From positions 1 to 9,153 of the forward strand of contig QNFN01000050.1 of assembly GCA_003645555.1 (NCBI GenBank): 9,153 nucleotides of DNA, in the 5' to 3' direction. The position numbers were made by a program, and so were the translations under genes. Numbering within the stretch: the first letter of the stretch is position 1; the number at the start of each line of letters is the position of its first letter. This document shows positions 1-5,365 of this stretch, in pieces. A model generated the notes under the pieces. That model had not been told where the DNA came from. It was given only the letters and a program-made list of their open reading frames with translations, and ran no database searches. Source of the stretch: Gammaproteobacteria bacterium. Its GTDB lineage: Bacteria > Pseudomonadota > Gammaproteobacteria > QNFN01.

Positions 1-141
1 ATGCCCGGCATGGGTGGCATGATGCCTGGGATGCCCGGCATGATGCCTGGTATGGGTGGCATGATGCCCGGGATGCCCGGCATGGGTGGCATGATGCCCG
101 GGATGCCCGGCATGGGCGGCATGATGCCCGGGATGCCTGGC
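1..141 (+). repeat. in-frame 30-bp tandem repeat (Met-Pro-Gly codons)
   Basis: Bases 61-90 and 91-120 are 30-bp units that differ at one position (ggt versus ggc), and a third partial unit begins at 121. Bases 1-60 hold shorter variants of the same pattern. The unit is a multiple of three and codes for MMPGMPGMGG, so gain or loss by replication slippage would keep the frame. Confidence 0.85.
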
Positions 142-261
142 GCCGCGCCGCAGGGAGCCATGCCGACCCCGATGGCCCCCAAGCAGTACGAGCAGTGGTT
201 CAAGTCCTGGACCGACATGATGCAGCAGTACGCCCCGGTCCCCGCCCAACCCAAGCAGTAG
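1..261 (+). CDS. Met-Pro-Gly repeat protein, 5'-partial
   Basis: The reading frame is open at the first base, so the true start and any signal peptide probably lie outside the window. The visible 86 residues fall into two parts. Residues 1-47 are a low-complexity tract of MPGMPGM and MPGMGGM units, encoded by near-identical 30-bp DNA repeats. Residues 48-86 are a short tail with an aromatic/Met-rich segment (Y63, W66, F67, W70, M73, M74, Y77). The tail contains one A-P-x-x-Y-x-x-W core (residues 59-66), which matches the repeat core of the two following Met-rich genes, so I infer that the three are related. A GC-rich hairpin follows the stop. I recognise no characterised family. The function is unknown; structural, granule-surface or metal-binding roles are guesses. 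That it is coding is well supported by the in-frame repeats and the conserved-looking tail. Confidence 0.7.
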   Translation: MPGMGGMMPGMPGMMPGMGGMMPGMPGMGGMMPGMPGMGGMMPGMPGAAPQGAMPTPMAPKQYEQWFKSWTDMMQQYAPVPAQPKQ

Positions 262-269
262 ACCTGTCG

Positions 270-300
270 GCGGCGGTCCGGGGACAGCCCGGGCCGCCGC
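270..300 (+). terminator. GC-rich hairpin after the Met-Pro-Gly gene, possible terminator
   Basis: Arms 270-282 and 288-300 pair over 13 bp (one G-U pair) around a 5-nt loop, starting 9 nt after the stop codon. The downstream sequence is C/T-rich rather than a clean T run, so it may be a weak terminator or an mRNA 3'-end stabiliser. Confidence 0.5.
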
Positions 301-390
301 ACCCTCTTCGCACCCCTCCCCTTCCGGCACGGCCAACCGCCGCGCGATCTGCCATGACCCTGACTATCCCTACGTCTACCCCAAAGTGAG

Positions 391-443
391 GGTTGATCCG
401 GTTTCGTATATTAGAATAGCCTTATTCTTTAATAGATTATGAC
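391..443 (+). promoter_or_regulatory. AT-rich leader with a short dyad, upstream of the MITE
   Basis: This AT-rich patch stands out from its GC-rich surroundings. It contains the 6-4-6 inverted repeat AGAATA-GCCT-TATTCT at 413-428. It probably belonged to the promoter region of the gene starting at 632 before the 139-bp element inserted at 448. I could not identify a well-spaced -35/-10 pair. The rest of the gene-free stretch 262-631 holds the hairpin at 270-300, unremarkable C-rich sequence to about 390, the MITE at 448-586, and the ribosome binding site at 617-624. Confidence 0.35.
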
Positions 444-447
444 TTAA

Positions 448-586
448 CAGGCTGTTGAAATTCGCTCAGATGAGCGCGAGACAAGGAAAAGTGGGCCGAC
501 AAAGCGCAGTTTACTAGAGTAAATGAGCATTTTGAGGCCAATTTTGACGCCGGATCGTGCCAGCTGAGTAGAATTTCAACAGCCTG
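448..586 (+). mobile_element. MITE-like 139-bp inverted-repeat element, copy 1
   Basis: Perfect 16-bp terminal inverted repeats (CAGGCTGTTGAAATTC and its complement at 571-586) enclose a non-coding interior. The element is flanked by TTAA at 444-447 and 587-590, which I read as a 4-bp target duplication; counted with its flanks, the inverted repeat is 20 bp. The interior has a palindrome around 510-523 (TTTACT-AG-AGTAAA). By hand alignment it differs from the copy at 4095-4233 (reverse complement) at about 7 of 139 positions. No transposase is encoded, so it is non-autonomous. Targets of the form YTAR (TTAA, CTAG) recall the IS5 group, but I cannot assign a parent element. It lies 45 bp upstream of the next start codon and so becomes part of that gene's leader. 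Confidence 0.85.
544..574 (+). promoter_or_regulatory. candidate outward promoter inside MITE copy 1
   Basis: TTGACG at 544-549 and TAGAAT at 569-574 each match the sigma-70 boxes at five of six positions, but the spacer is 19 bp, longer than the ideal 17. Transcription would start near 580 and read into the gene at 632. Both boxes are identical in copy 2. This is inference from sequence only. Confidence 0.3.
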
Positions 587-631
587 TTAATCGCCGGTCG
601 TCCGGTGCCACCTTGAAAGGAGAGAGACGGA

Positions 632-1339
632 ATGAAAACCAAGATGCACGCCCTCGCCATGAGCGCCCTGCTTGTCACCGCGACCAGCCTGGTCCTTGCG
701 GCTACCGAAGAGGCCACCGCACCGGTGGAGGCCGTGGTCGAAGCCGCCCCCGAGGCCACCGATCCGGGTGAGCACAAATTCGAACTGGCCAAGGAGTACT
801 ACGCCCAGTGCCGCGGTGTCGACGAAAGTGACTTCGAGAAAATCCGTACTTCGCTGAAAGCCTTCACCGACGCCGAGGTGATGGTCGACACCATGGCCGA
901 CCCGGTTCGTTTCATGAAGCTGATGAACATTGTCAACGACCCGCGCGTCATGCACGTCATGATGAAATGCTCGTCCGAGCCGGTGATGTGGGACACCTGG
1001 ATGCGTGGCGCGTCCGATCCGGACAAGATGATGCGGGCAATGGGCCGCTTCATGGACCCGGGCATGTACATGGCCTGGATGATGGCGCCGATGAACCCGC
1101 AGGTGATGGAGCAGATGACGGCCATGGCCGATCCCAACCGTTACCTGGTGACCTGGCCGCAGGGCCTGTCGAACCCGGAGTTCTACCAGCCCTTCTTCGC
1201 ACCACTCGACCCCGCCTGGCAGCAGGCGCGCATGGAGTGGATGATGAACCCGGCCTCCTACCAGCCGATGATCGAGATGTTCACCAACTACGCCGCGATG
1301 ACGACGGCGTATGCGGCGCCGGCGATCCGGACCAACTGA
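632..1339 (+). CDS. exported Met-rich protein with ten 13-residue D/N-P repeats
   Basis: 235 residues. The start is supported by the ribosome binding site AAGGAGAG at 617-624, 7 nt upstream. Residues 1-24 form a signal peptide (K2, K4, hydrophobic 8-22, cleavage near VLAA-T), so the product is exported. Residues 25-45 are an acidic Ala/Glu/Pro linker. From residue 90 to about 214 an acidic residue or Asn followed by Pro recurs ten times (positions 90, 103, 116, 129, 142, 155, 167, 181, 193, 206), with spacing 13 and excursions only to 12 or 14. Each repeat tends to follow D/N-P-x-x-(Y/M/F/W)-x-x-(W/M/F). Met is very abundant, and Cys occurs only at 60 and 113. I recognise no characterised family. 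A scaffold, a granule envelope (sulfur-globule-like) or a Met-based copper-binding role is conceivable but not shown. A strong terminator follows, so this is probably monocistronic; MITE copy 1 lies in its leader. Confidence 0.85.
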   Translation: MKTKMHALAMSALLVTATSLVLAATEEATAPVEAVVEAAPEATDPGEHKFELAKEYYAQCRGVDESDFEKIRTSLKAFTDAEVMVDTMADPVRFMKLMNIVNDPRVMHVMMKCSSEPVMWDTWMRGASDPDKMMRAMGRFMDPGMYMAWMMAPMNPQVMEQMTAMADPNRYLVTWPQGLSNPEFYQPFFAPLDPAWQQARMEWMMNPASYQPMIEMFTNYAAMTTAYAAPAIRTN

Positions 1340-1358
1340 GCCGCCCGGTCCCGAACAG

Positions 1359-1391
1359 GCAGGCCCGGGTTCCGCCCGGGCCTGCTTTTTT
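1359..1391 (+). terminator. intrinsic terminator
   Basis: A perfect 11-bp GC-rich stem (GCAGGCCCGGG at 1359-1369 with its complement at 1375-1385) has a 5-nt loop and is followed by six T residues at 1386-1391. It lies 19 nt after the stop codon of the 13-residue-repeat gene. Confidence 0.93.
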
Positions 1392-1429
1392 GTCTCCTGG
1401 ATCTTTCCGGCCGGCCAAACCCGCCATCA

Positions 1430-1600
1430 GGCAGATCATCTAATTTACTTTAATTAAATTCTGTTTCTCATTGTTTTTACGTGCTTATTACCAAACATTA
1501 TACCTACCAACCATGCCGGAAACTATCCCAACATGAGTATTTGAATATTGCGATTTACTAATATACTAGGGCCTACCTTTTTAGTTTCTGCCTTGAATCC
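1430..1600 (+). promoter_or_regulatory. AT-rich promoter region of the 9-residue-repeat gene
   Basis: A strongly AT-rich leader lies between a terminator and the next gene. It includes the inverted repeat AATTTA-N7-TAAATT at 1442-1460. The best -10 candidate is TATACT at 1562-1567, with TTGAAT at 1541-1546 as a poor -35 partner because the spacer is only 15 bp. A promoter here is very likely because of the upstream terminator, but its exact position is uncertain. Confidence 0.45.
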
Positions 1601-1624
1601 AGCCACTCAGGAGGAATGAGATCC

Positions 1625-2221
1625 ATGCACAAGTTCATCGCTTCAATGCTCGTCGCTGCCGGCCTGGCCGTCGGTACCGCCGTCACCATCGCTGCCGAGG
1701 AAGGCACCACGACCCAGCCGCAGGCCACCCAGCAGCCCGCCGCCCCGCAGGGCACCCAGCCGGGCCAGACCATGCAGTTCAACCCGGCGACCCCGGCGGG
1801 CTTGGCGGCCTTCATCGATCCGCGCACCCACGAGCAGAGCCATACTGCCTTCATGAACCCGGCCCAGTACGCCCAGTTCATGTCGCCGCAGTTCTACATG
1901 CAGTTTGCCGACCCGAACAACATGATGGCGTGGATGAACCCGGCGTCGTACGCCACATTCATGAACCCGGCCACCTACATGTACTGGATGAACCCGAACG
2001 CCTACGCTCACATGATGAACCCGGCGCTCTACATGCAGTTCATGAACCCGACCGCCTACAACGCCTACATGAGCCCCAACACGTACATGCAGTGGATGAA
2101 CCCGGCCGCCTACACGATGCCGGGTGCCACCACCGCCAGCACGGTGCCCTTCAACTTTTTCGACTCGAACGCCTGGGCGCTGAACATGCCCCAAGTGGCC
2201 CCGCAGGCACCGCAGCAGTAA
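1625..2221 (+). CDS. exported Met/Tyr-rich protein with ten 9-residue MNPxxY repeats
   Basis: 198 residues from the ATG at 1625. An in-frame ATG at 1616 lies 1 nt after the AGGAGG at 1609-1614, too close to use, whereas 1625 has a 10-nt gap and fits a signal peptide (residues 1-24, cleavage near TIAA-E). Residues 25-50 are a Thr/Gln/Pro linker. Residues 53-66 carry two D/N-P motifs 12 residues apart, and another 13 residues brings the first MNP. Residues 77-166 are ten back-to-back 9-residue units of consensus M-N-P-x-x-Y-x-x-(F/W), with no insertion or deletion; the third unit is degenerate (ADPNNMMAW). The tail is Asn/Pro/Gln-rich, and there is no Cys. Regular Met, Tyr and Trp spacing suggests a repetitive fibrous or surface-coating fold. 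The core is the same as in the gene at 632, indicating paralogy. I know of no established family; the function is unknown. Confidence 0.87.
   Translation: MHKFIASMLVAAGLAVGTAVTIAAEEGTTTQPQATQQPAAPQGTQPGQTMQFNPATPAGLAAFIDPRTHEQSHTAFMNPAQYAQFMSPQFYMQFADPNNMMAWMNPASYATFMNPATYMYWMNPNAYAHMMNPALYMQFMNPTAYNAYMSPNTYMQWMNPAAYTMPGATTASTVPFNFFDSNAWALNMPQVAPQAPQQ
1853..2122 (+). repeat. ten in-frame 27-bp repeats (9-residue units)
   Basis: ATG-AAC-CC recurs every 27 bp at the unit starts, giving ten units at residues 77-166 of the encoded protein. The DNA between the conserved codons has diverged, so the repeat period is kept at the protein level rather than being a fresh DNA duplication. Confidence 0.9.
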
Positions 2222-2230
2222 GCCTCGTTC

Positions 2231-2249
2231 CCGGACCGGATCGGTCCGG
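2231..2249 (+). other. short perfect hairpin upstream of the terminator
   Basis: CCGGACCG at 2231-2238 pairs perfectly with CGGTCCGG at 2242-2249 across a 3-nt loop. It sits just after the stop codon and just ahead of the main terminator, and could protect the 3' end of the mRNA. Confidence 0.5.
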
Positions 2250-2260
2250 AAGAGTTTGCA

Positions 2261-2287
2261 GGGCGTGGCGCAAGCCACGCCCTTTTT
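2261..2287 (+). terminator. intrinsic terminator
   Basis: GGGCGTGGC at 2261-2269 pairs perfectly with GCCACGCCC at 2274-2282 around a GCAA tetraloop, followed by five T residues, then CTTT. It ends the transcript of the 9-residue-repeat gene. Confidence 0.93.
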
Positions 2288-2361
2288 CTTTGCCCTCCCT
2301 GGTCCGGCGGGTTCCCGCCTGAGCCAGTAACCACGCTGAATGTGCCCATTTTTACCTGGAT

Positions 2362-2377
2362 ATTTAATGCCTTAAAT
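2362..2377. promoter_or_regulatory. AT-rich 6-4-6 palindrome, possible operator
   Basis: ATTTAA-TGCC-TTAAAT is a perfect dyad in an AT-rich patch of the leader before the gene at 2483. Its arm and spacer sizes match those of the dyad at 413-428. No known regulator site is recognised. Confidence 0.3.
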
Positions 2378-2482
2378 CATTTACAAGGTCTGCATGGTGC
2401 CGTGAGGATGGCTTGTCGACATCCGGTTGATGCCTACGCCCTCTCCAACCCACGGAGTCGGCGAATCACCAGGAGCCATGAC

Positions 2483-2929
2483 ATGACCAGCACGAGACCT
2501 GCCGCACCGCGGTTGCTGCTATACGCAAGCCTGCTGCTACTCCCGTTCCAGTCCCAGGCCTTTGACATCACCTACGAAGGTGACTTCATCCTGAGCGGCC
2601 CCGAGCCCGCGCCGATCACCCATAACGCCATTCCGGTGACACGCTACGTCTCGGTCGTCACCACCATCTCGCCGGTTACCGACGCCCATGACCGGGATGG
2701 CAGCAAACACTGCTGGTACATGATCGATCGTGAACGCGGCTTCAAGGCCATGATCGCGGAACGGCCGATCGACGAGGTCGGACCCGATCCGTTCGGCGCC
2801 AACGGCACCCAGCCGAGTGCCAAAGAGCTCAGCTCCATCGCGGAGTTCGTGCACAGCGTCTACCGCGAAGCCGAGGACAGCGGCGGCATCAAGAAGCTTT
2901 CGGAACGCTGCTCCGAGGCGACATCCTGA
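2483..2929 (+). CDS. small secreted protein of unknown function
   Basis: 148 residues. The frame is open from a GTG at 2342, but the ATG at 2483 is preferred: AGGAG at 2471-2475 lies 7 nt upstream, and the product then begins with a classical signal peptide (R5 and R10, Leu-rich core 11-20, cleavage near QSQA-F at 26). The mature part of about 122 residues is polar and has two Cys (C77 in a KHCWYMIDRERG context and C143 near the end) that could form a disulfide in the periplasm. There is no transmembrane segment apart from the signal and no repeat core like that of the preceding genes. I do not recognise the family. It is followed by a 157-bp gap and the nrfD-like gene on the same strand, so a functional link is possible but unproven. 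Confidence 0.72.
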   Translation: MTSTRPAAPRLLLYASLLLLPFQSQAFDITYEGDFILSGPEPAPITHNAIPVTRYVSVVTTISPVTDAHDRDGSKHCWYMIDRERGFKAMIAERPIDEVGPDPFGANGTQPSAKELSSIAEFVHSVYREAEDSGGIKKLSERCSEATS

Positions 2930-2985
2930 GTCTCTCGTTGCTGAAGACCTGAAGCTGGCGTCCTGAATTCGAAAACGCCGTCACC

Positions 2986-3004
2986 GGTCCTGGGCAACAG
3001 GACC
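2986..3004 (+). other. short hairpin in the gap before the nrfD-like gene
   Basis: GGTCCTG at 2986-2992 pairs with CAGGACC at 2998-3004 over a 5-nt loop. No T run follows, so it is at best a weak or factor-dependent terminator for the secreted-protein gene. Confidence 0.3.
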
Positions 3005-3024
3005 ATCTGACAAGGCGATTCGCC

Positions 3025-3030
3025 TATACT
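3025..3030 (+). promoter_or_regulatory. candidate -10 box for the nrfD-like gene
   Basis: TATACT fits the -10 consensus and lies 57 bp before the GTG start. No good -35 box is present at 16-18 bp, so the promoter would need an activator or may be a chance match. Confidence 0.3.
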
Positions 3031-3086
3031 CGCCCGACCGTTGGTGCTGAACATTCGGCACGGCGCTCTGGGCGGGGGATGTAGGT

Positions 3087-4094
3087 GTGACCGAATTCAC
3101 CGAGCCGGTTCGGTGGGGTTATCCCACGCTGATCCATTTCTTCCTGGCCGGCATGGGCGGCGGCACGCTGGCCATCAGTTCATTGCTGCTGCTTTGGGGA
3201 CGACGCCACAACCGGTTCTTCAGCGTGGCCCGCTACGCCGCGTTTATCGCCCCGGTCGTAGTGTTCGACGACGCGGTGGTGCTGGTCCTCGAACTTGGCC
3301 GCCCTACGCGCTTCCTGAACATCTTCAAACACGTCAATTTCGAGTCGCCGCTGTGGGTAGGGGCCTGGCTGATGACACTGTTCCTCGTCATCAGTCTCGT
3401 CTACGCGTACACCTACATCGCCCTGCCCGACCGACCGGGCAAGTTCAGGCGTTTTCTCTCCTCAATTGGGGTGCCCGAACGGATCGGTCATGACCATGGC
3501 CACCCACGCCTGCGCCGAAACCTGGCCATCATCGGCCTGCCACTGGGGATCGCGGTCTGCCACTACCCCGGATTCATGATGAGCGGTCTTGTCGCCCGGC
3601 CGTTGTGGAGTACCTCGCTGTTCCCGACCGTATTCCTGTTCTCTGGCATCGCCACCGGCCTCGCTGCGACGGTGCTCTGTCGCGTCCTGTTTCGACGCGG
3701 CAACGACCGGGAAACGGCGATGGAGTACCGCGGTAACAACGACCGGCTGATAGTTGCCACCATCGTGGCGCTGGTCGCCGAGGCCTTCGTCCTGGCGCAG
3801 ATGGTCGTCCACGCCCTCAATACCCACAGCGACCTGCAGAATGTCGTCGAGGACGTCGTCATGAGTGGCGGGCTGTTCACCTACCCGTTCTGGATCGGTG
3901 TCGTCGGCATCGGTTTCGCTGGAGCGATCGTGTCCGGGCTCGTAATTACCGCACCACGAATGCTCTTCTCCAGGCCCTGGACGGTGCCCCGCAGTGTCGA
4001 GGCGATCATGCCCACCGCCGTGCTGACCGGTGCGGTGATGCTGATCTACGTGCTGCTGTTCGGCGGCCAGCTGACCGGCCCGATGGGCTTCTAG
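3087..4094 (+). CDS. NrfD/PsrC-family integral membrane subunit
   Basis: 335 residues from a GTG start with GGGGGA a few nt upstream. The family comprises membrane subunits of molybdopterin or multi-haem oxidoreductases (polysulfide, tetrathionate, nitrite and sulfite complexes) that exchange electrons with the quinone pool. Visible family traits are an N-terminal helix with the GYPTLIHFFLAGMGGG motif (11-26), the conserved ELGRPTRFLNIF segment (69-80) followed by FESPLWVGAW (85-94), and a P-L-W-S-T-S-L-F-P stretch (172-180) leading into a helix. About eight hydrophobic segments are seen, near 14-37, 49-69, 90-111, 145-163, 176-202, 220-245, 265-288 and 308-328. Length is normal. A His-rich cytosolic loop lies at 135-139. 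No Fe-S (NrfC/PsrB) or catalytic partner gene is adjacent, so it is an orphan here and the substrate cannot be named. MITE copy 2 sits directly at its stop codon. Confidence 0.9.
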   Translation: MTEFTEPVRWGYPTLIHFFLAGMGGGTLAISSLLLLWGRRHNRFFSVARYAAFIAPVVVFDDAVVLVLELGRPTRFLNIFKHVNFESPLWVGAWLMTLFLVISLVYAYTYIALPDRPGKFRRFLSSIGVPERIGHDHGHPRLRRNLAIIGLPLGIAVCHYPGFMMSGLVARPLWSTSLFPTVFLFSGIATGLAATVLCRVLFRRGNDRETAMEYRGNNDRLIVATIVALVAEAFVLAQMVVHALNTHSDLQNVVEDVVMSGGLFTYPFWIGVVGIGFAGAIVSGLVITAPRMLFSRPWTVPRSVEAIMPTAVLTGAVMLIYVLLFGGQLTGPMGF

Positions 4095-4233
4095 CAGGCT
4101 GTTGAAATTCTACTCAGCAGGCACGATCCGGCGTCAAAATTGACCTCAAAATGCTCATTTACTCCAGTAAACTGCGCTTTATCGGCCCATTTTTCCTTGT
4201 CTCGCACTCATCTGAACGAATTTCAACAGCCTG
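4095..4233 (-). mobile_element. MITE-like 139-bp inverted-repeat element, copy 2
   Basis: The same 139-bp element as at 448-586 in reverse orientation: perfect 16-bp terminal inverted repeats, about 95% identity by hand alignment, and the internal palindrome TTTACT-CC-AGTAAA. Flanking CTAG at 4091-4094 and 4234-4237 is read as the target duplication. The left CTAG supplies the TAG stop of the nrfD-like gene. The element lies between two convergent genes (nrfD-like on plus, pldA on minus), and its long inverted repeat could fold in either transcript and help end transcription, but it lacks a typical T run after the stem. Confidence 0.88.
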
Positions 4234-4270
4234 CTAGACCCTACCGAGGGCATGCTCATGCCAGCGGGAA

Positions 4271-5311
4271 CTACAGCCAATCGGTCAGTTGCAGCCCGAT
4301 GCCGAGGCTGCTGACGTTATGGTTGTAGTCGATCAGGCTCTCACCGTAGCCGTTGAAATACTGCAGGTAACCACGCAGGCGGCCGTGCAGGGGAAAGCTC
4401 CAGTCAAGCTGCAACGCCCCGCGTGAGGAGCCGAAATCAAGGTTGTGGCGCCCCATCGCAGTAAAAGTGTTCCGTTTGTACTTGTACACACTGAGCAATT
4501 CGAAATTGCCCAGGTAATCCTTGATGTCTGGATTGTCGTCGGTAGCGGCATCTTCGGGAATACGCCACCATGGCTTGAAGCCCAGCGCGAGGTTCTCGCG
4601 CTCGAATATGAACGACGCAAAGACTCGGTTCCAGCTGCGCGAGAGCTCACCGGCCCGGCCATTCGACTGGTGCACCAGGCCGACCTGGTTGAGCCGGTTG
4701 GTGAAGCCGAGGAACTGCCAGTCGTTGTTGAACGACAGCCAGGCCTCGGGCTCGTGGTTGGTCTCGCGGAATGGTGCCGAAATCACGTCGTCGGTCTGGA
4801 ATACCTGCCAGAAAGAGCGGTTGGTGTAGGCGAAAAAGAGATCGCCTCCGCTGCCGAACAAGTCATAGGCCACCGGGAATTTCAGGCTCACCTGGAACTT
4901 GGCCTCGGTGTGCTTGAAAACGCCATCCCCGAGCCCCGGGAACTGGTCCTTGAACGGATCGACATTGGGGTCGGAGAAGTTGTACGCGACGATGACGTAG
5001 TTGGGCTTGTGCGGTGTGAGCACGAATGGCTGGTCCATCGTTTCACTCTCCTGTGTCAGACGCCTGCTGACCGCGGGCATGTCCGGATCGGCCTCGCCCT
5101 GAGCCCCCACCAACCGCTCGGAACAGGCTCGCTTGAGCGCACCGACCGTCACCGCATCTCCGGCCCCATGCAGCGCCTCGACCAGGCAGGTGTCGTATTC
5201 CCGCTCGGTGTAACCCAGGGCGGCCGCCGGTAACACCAGCAACATGATGGCCGTCATAAGCATGCGGCAGCCCATGGCCGTAGTTTTGAGGAAACCGATT
5301 ACATTTTTCAT
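4271..5311 (-). CDS. pldA: outer membrane phospholipase A1 (OMPLA)
   Basis: 346 residues. OMPLA is a 12-stranded beta-barrel that hydrolyses phospholipids mislocalised to the outer leaflet of the outer membrane; it is active as a calcium-bound dimer. The catalytic His-Ser-Asn set is visible: H214 and S216 in HQSNG, and N228 in SRSWNR, corresponding to E. coli H142, S144 and N156. Other family blocks are KPWWRIPED (246-254), the aromatic barrel segments, and the C-terminal YGESLIDYNHN stretch (322-332) ending near the barrel terminus. Residues 1-33 form a signal peptide. Residues 34-95 are an N-terminal extension beyond the E. coli protein, with C42 and C63 that may pair as a disulfide. The ribosome binding site is weak. 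It lies 54 bp downstream of the Omp85-type gene on the same strand, suggesting an operon. Confidence 0.95.
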   Translation of the reverse strand: MKNVIGFLKTTAMGCRMLMTAIMLLVLPAAALGYTEREYDTCLVEALHGAGDAVTVGALKRACSERLVGAQGEADPDMPAVSRRLTQESETMDQPFVLTPHKPNYVIVAYNFSDPNVDPFKDQFPGLGDGVFKHTEAKFQVSLKFPVAYDLFGSGGDLFFAYTNRSFWQVFQTDDVISAPFRETNHEPEAWLSFNNDWQFLGFTNRLNQVGLVHQSNGRAGELSRSWNRVFASFIFERENLALGFKPWWRIPEDAATDDNPDIKDYLGNFELLSVYKYKRNTFTAMGRHNLDFGSSRGALQLDWSFPLHGRLRGYLQYFNGYGESLIDYNHNVSSLGIGLQLTDWL

Positions 5312-5365
5312 ATCGTCATTTTCTTTGCCAATTATCTGTCATGTGCTTGCCATGCGGAGAGGACA

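Noticed and set aside
1..150. CRISPR-like array
   Set aside because: The repeats are adjacent with no unique spacers and keep a reading frame; they are coding tandem repeats.
967..1443. Plus-strand open frame inside and past the 13-residue-repeat gene
   Set aside because: It runs through the strong terminator at 1359-1391, has no ribosome binding site, and is an Asp/Gly-rich frame-shifted reading of the Met/Asp-Pro codons.
1643..2278. Minus-strand open frame across the 9-residue-repeat gene
   Set aside because: Its His/Val/Arg-rich repeats are simply the complement of the MNPxxY codons; it has no signal or ribosome binding site and crosses the terminator.
2342..2482. GTG-started longer form of the small secreted protein
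   Set aside because: It would bury the signal peptide behind 47 residues of unlike sequence, while the ATG at 2483 has a proper AGGAG site.
448..4233. Composite transposon bounded by the two 139-bp elements
   Set aside because: Each copy has its own, different 4-bp flanking duplication, which indicates independent insertions; no transposase lies between them.
4445..5233. Long plus-strand open frame antisense to pldA
   Set aside because: It overlaps a clear OMPLA gene with intact catalytic residues; its translation has no recognisable domain and is a high-G+C shadow frame.
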